A stretch of 9,933 bases of DNA from Prevotella sp. UBA2755 (lineage in GTDB: Bacteria; Bacteroidota; Bacteroidia; Bacteroidales; Bacteroidaceae): NCBI GenBank assembly GCA_002353225.1, contig DEJF01000016.1, positions 40,407-50,339 of the forward strand, read 5' to 3'. Below are positions 6,914-9,933 of this stretch, piece by piece; within the stretch, counting starts at the first letter, position 1, and each line of letters starts with the position of its first letter. The translations under genes and the position numbers were made by a program. The notes beneath the pieces are model-generated. The model saw only the letters and a list, made by a program, of their open reading frames with translations, was not told the DNA's origin and searched no databases.

Positions 6914-8005
6914 ATGGCGAACACAACCGAAAATGCGAATTTGTGTGGTCTGAACCGCAATGACTTTCAGACCACTATTAATGGTAAGAAAACAGATTTA
7001 TACATCCTGCGCAACCGTAAGGGTTTCGAAGTGGCAATCTCCAACTATGGCGGTGCCATTTGTGCTATTATGGTACCAGACAAAGATGGTAAAGTGGCTA
7101 ACGTTATTCAGGGACATGGTAGTATCCAGCAACTCACCAGTGGTGCTGAGCCTTATCTGTCAACCCTGATCGGACGTTGGGGTAACCGTATCCGCAAAGG
7201 ACAGTTCACCCTGAACGGTAAGGAGTACCAACTGGCTATCAATGACGGTCCTAACCACCTTCATGGCGGTACTGTAGGATTCAACGCTAAAGTATGGGAC
7301 GCTCGTCAGATGGGTCCCCGTTCATTGGCTTTGCACCGTGTATCCTCATACGGTGAGGAAGGTTTTACAGGTGAATTGGACGTGACTGTTGAGTTTACAT
7401 TCACTGATGACAATGAGTTGGTATTGGAATATCTTGCCACTACCAACAAGAAGACGATTGTCAACCTGACACATCACGCCTTCTTCAGCCTTGCTGGCAC
7501 TGCAGACCCCACTCCAACGATTGAAGACCAGATATGCGAGATTAACGCAGACTTCTATCTTCCTACCGACGAGACGGCAATCCCTACAGGCGAGATTCTG
7601 AAAGTGGAGGGTACCCCATTCGACTTCCGCACACCGAAAGCCTTTGGTAAGGACATTGACGCTGACAACGAACAGATTAAGTTTGGCAAGGGCTTCGACC
7701 ACAACTATGTATTAAATAAGGTGGAGGAAGGAGAACTCAGTTTTGCTGCAAAGATCAAGGATCCGAAGAGCGGTCGTACGCTGGAGTGCTACACGACAGA
7801 GCCTGGTATGCAACTTTACACCGCCAACTATGCAAATGGCTATAAGGGTGCCAACGGTGCTACCTTCCCACGCCGCTCTGCAGTATGTCTGGAGGCACAG
7901 CACTTCCCCGACACACCTAACCGTCCATACTTCCCCAGTGTGGTACTGAATCCGGGTGAGCGTTACAAGCAGAAGACCGTTTACAAATTTGGTGTAGAAA
8001 AGTAA
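6914..8005 (+). CDS. galM: Aldose 1-epimerase (galactose mutarotase)
   Basis: Mutarotase interconverts the beta and alpha anomers of galactose, supplying the alpha form that galactokinase needs. The 363-residue protein has no signal peptide and should be cytoplasmic. Family motifs are GNRI (90-93), NHLHGG (114-119), NLTHHAFFSL (184-193, with His188 aligned to the catalytic acid) and CLEAQHFPD (325-333, with Glu327 as catalytic base). The residue before the catalytic histidine is His187 where many homologues have Asn (NLTNH); the effect is unknown. It is the first gene of the operon, with AATCAATT before the ATG and the transporter 24 nt downstream. Confidence 0.95.
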   Translation: MANTTENANLCGLNRNDFQTTINGKKTDLYILRNRKGFEVAISNYGGAICAIMVPDKDGKVANVIQGHGSIQQLTSGAEPYLSTLIGRWGNRIRKGQFTLNGKEYQLAINDGPNHLHGGTVGFNAKVWDARQMGPRSLALHRVSSYGEEGFTGELDVTVEFTFTDDNELVLEYLATTNKKTIVNLTHHAFFSLAGTADPTPTIEDQICEINADFYLPTDETAIPTGEILKVEGTPFDFRTPKAFGKDIDADNEQIKFGKGFDHNYVLNKVEEGELSFAAKIKDPKSGRTLECYTTEPGMQLYTANYANGYKGANGATFPRRSAVCLEAQHFPDTPNRPYFPSVVLNPGERYKQKTVYKFGVEK

Positions 8006-8029
8006 TTCACTAAAATCATACAGCAAATT

Positions 8030-9340
8030 ATGAGTAATCAAAAACAAAACGGTAGCATTATCGCTATTATCACGATGATGTTCCTCTATGCCATGATTGC
8101 GTTTGTCACCAATCTGGCTGCACCTATTGGTGTCGTCATGAAGAACGATCCAGAGGTAGGTGGTTCCAACATGCTTGCCATGCTGGGTAACTTCATGAAC
8201 TTCTTCGCCTATCTATTTATGGGTATTCCGGCAGGTAAGATGCTTACCAGAATCGGTTACAAAAAAACAGCCATGCTGGGTGTTCTTGTGGGATTCATCG
8301 GTGTGCTCATCCAGTTCATCTCAGGTTTTGAGGCATTGGAAGGCTACTCAGACAATTTCGTGTATTTGTTGGGTGCTTTCGTATCTGGTCTCTCCGTCTG
8401 CTTGCTGAATACGGTTGTGAACCCCATGCTGAACTTGTTAGGTGGTGGTGGAAACCGCGGTAACCAGTTGAATTTGATTGGTGGAACACTGAATTCGCTC
8501 TCTGGTACTCTGACACCTATGCTGGTAGGTGCTTTGATTGGAGAGGTGACTAAGACGACAGACTTTGTTGAGATCAACCTCGTGCTCTACATTGCCATGG
8601 CAGTATTCGCCGCAGCGTTCATCGCTCTGACCTTTATTCCTATTAGGGACCCAGAAATTGGAAGAGTCACTTCAAAGACTCAGTTCGAACATTCTCCATG
8701 GTCGTTCCGTCACTGCCTGCTGGGTGTTATCGCTATCTTCTTCTATGTGGGCGTTGAGGTAGGTATTCCCGGTACTTTGAATTTCTACATTGCTGATACC
8801 ACTGAGAAGGGTGCGGGATTGTTAGCGAACGCTGCAGCCATTGGCGGTTTCGTGGCTGGTACTTACTGGCTTCTGATGCTCGTAGGACGTCTGTGCTCCA
8901 GTTTCATTGCTAACAAGGTTTCGTCAAAGACCATGATGATTATCACTAACAGTGTGGGAATGGCACTCATCATACTTGCCATCTTCATTCCTAAAGAGAC
9001 CATGACATCCATGCCTTTGTTTACTGGTTCTTCTTTCGAGATGACTCAGGTTCCTGTAAGTGCTATGCTACTTGTCCTCTGTGGTCTATGCACCTCTATC
9101 ATGTGGGCATCTATCTTCAACCTTGCTACGGAGGGACTTGGCAAATATACTGCCCAGGCATCTGGAATCTTCATGATGATGGTGGTAGGCGGCGGTGTCA
9201 TGCCACTCATTCAAAACTTCATTGCCGACACTTTAGGCTATATGATCAGTTACGTTATACCTTTGCTTTCTATGGGTTATATGCTATGGTATGCCATGTA
9301 TGGCTCTAAGAATGTGAACACGGATATCCCTGTAGATTAA
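8030..9340 (+). CDS. MFS sugar transporter, FucP/GluP-type (probable galactose or glucose/galactose importer)
   Basis: The 436-residue hydrophobic protein shows about twelve membrane segments (near residues 10-29, 47-66, 80-97, 110-130, 150-170, 183-203, 228-246, 264-286, 302-320, 343-361, 375-397 and 403-424) with a longer polar loop at 205-227, the usual MFS 6+6 layout. Motifs such as NPMLNLLGG (131-139), YVGVEVGIPG (239-248) and IFNLATEGLGKYT (362-374) resemble the fucose/glucose-galactose/H+ symporter family. A galactose substrate is inferred from its place between mutarotase and galactokinase; glucose or both are possible. Family members are cation symporters of the inner membrane. It lies 24 nt after galM and 18 nt before galK, so one transcript is expected. 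Confidence 0.88.
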   Translation: MSNQKQNGSIIAIITMMFLYAMIAFVTNLAAPIGVVMKNDPEVGGSNMLAMLGNFMNFFAYLFMGIPAGKMLTRIGYKKTAMLGVLVGFIGVLIQFISGFEALEGYSDNFVYLLGAFVSGLSVCLLNTVVNPMLNLLGGGGNRGNQLNLIGGTLNSLSGTLTPMLVGALIGEVTKTTDFVEINLVLYIAMAVFAAAFIALTFIPIRDPEIGRVTSKTQFEHSPWSFRHCLLGVIAIFFYVGVEVGIPGTLNFYIADTTEKGAGLLANAAAIGGFVAGTYWLLMLVGRLCSSFIANKVSSKTMMIITNSVGMALIILAIFIPKETMTSMPLFTGSSFEMTQVPVSAMLLVLCGLCTSIMWASIFNLATEGLGKYTAQASGIFMMMVVGGGVMPLIQNFIADTLGYMISYVIPLLSMGYMLWYAMYGSKNVNTDIPVD

Positions 9341-9358
9341 TCTTTAAAACTAATAATT

Positions 9359-9933
9359 ATGATGGACATTGAATTTGTAAGAAGCCGTTTTATCAAGCAT
9401 TTTGATGGTAAAACAGGTAATGTATATGCCTCACCCGGTCGTATCAACCTGATTGGTGAGCACACAGACTATAATGGTGGTTTCGTTTTCCCTGGTGCCG
9501 TAGACAAAGGAGTAATGGCAGAGATGCGTCCTAATGGAACAGAGGATACGATTATGGCTTACGCCATTGACCTCAAGGATCGCGTAGATTTCAAACTCTC
9601 CGACCCCAATGGTCCAAAAGCATCATGGGCGCGATACATCTACGGTATCTCTCTGGAGATGAAGAAATTAGGAGTTCCCGTGAAAGGATATAATATAGCA
9701 TTTGCAGGTGATGTACCCTTAGGTGCTGGCATGTCATCTTCGGCAGCCATGGAGAGTTGTTTCGCCTGTGGCTTGAATGATTTGTTCGGAGATAATAAAG
9801 TTTCTCAATGGGACATGGTATTGGCTGGTCAGGCTACTGAGCACAACTATTGCGGTGTGAACTGTGGTATCATGGATCAGTTTGCCTCTGTTTTCGGAAA
9901 GGCAGGATGCCTGATGCGCCTTGACTGTCGTTC
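9359..9933 (+). CDS. galK: Galactokinase, cut by the right edge
   Basis: Galactokinase phosphorylates alpha-galactose to galactose 1-phosphate with ATP, the first committed step of the Leloir pathway. The window holds 191 complete codons, about half of the usual 380-400. Visible motifs are the galactokinase signature GRINLIGEHTDYNGG (27-41), the GHMP-kinase ATP loop PLGAGMSSSAA (120-130), and EHNYCGVNCGIMDQ (161-174) with Asp173 as the catalytic base. The gene begins ATGATG, so the start may be 9359 or 9362; AATAATT just upstream suits either. The frame is open and undamaged to the last base, so the truncation is only the window edge. Confidence 0.96.
   Translation, partial: MMDIEFVRSRFIKHFDGKTGNVYASPGRINLIGEHTDYNGGFVFPGAVDKGVMAEMRPNGTEDTIMAYAIDLKDRVDFKLSDPNGPKASWARYIYGISLEMKKLGVPVKGYNIAFAGDVPLGAGMSSSAAMESCFACGLNDLFGDNKVSQWDMVLAGQATEHNYCGVNCGIMDQFASVFGKAGCLMRLDCR

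Noticed and set aside
9359..9933. Broken galactokinase gene
   Set aside because: The frame is intact with all motifs in order up to the last base; it is simply cut by the window edge.

Overview
The window is ordinary chromosomal DNA of a Bacteroidota bacterium, most likely Bacteroidales and close to Prevotella. Three promoters match the TTTG-N19-21-TAnnTTTG pattern used by the Bacteroidota primary sigma factor, and all three share CTTTGCA at the -7 box. Start codons are preceded by A/T-rich stretches such as AATTATG instead of Shine-Dalgarno sequences. The first gene has a Bacteroidota-type lipoprotein signal (SCSKDD), and the gene order mutarotase - sugar transporter - galactokinase is typical of the group. 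No rRNA, tRNA, CRISPR array, insertion sequence or phage gene was seen.

Region 1 (1-1980) holds one complete gene. It encodes a 579-residue lipoprotein that joins a HAD-type phosphatase domain to a C-terminal M15 zinc peptidase domain of the kind that cuts peptidoglycan stem peptides. It has a clear promoter, and its 5' leader carries a perfect 10+10 bp inverted repeat. A possible divergent gene starts at the left edge but leaves the window after 23 codons. A short intergenic stretch with inverted repeats separates this gene from the next unit.

Region 2 (1990-6804) is a promoter followed by four co-directional, tightly packed genes: a YbiT-like ABC-F ATPase, grpE, dnaJ and folC. Gaps are 34, 1 and 12 nt, so one operon is likely. 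It links a ribosome-associated ATPase, two DnaK co-chaperones and a folate enzyme. The ABC-F protein appears to keep one working ATP site and to have lost the other: the second Walker A, the second Walker B glutamate and the first signature motif are all degraded.

Region 3 (6805-9933) is a galactose-use operon with its own promoter: aldose 1-epimerase, a FucP-type sugar transporter and galactokinase (cut by the right edge). Together they import galactose, convert beta- to alpha-galactose and phosphorylate it. galT and galE are not in the window.

I found no convincing new multi-gene system. The points most worth a second look are the HAD-M15 lipoprotein, its leader palindrome and the one-sided ABC-F ATPase.
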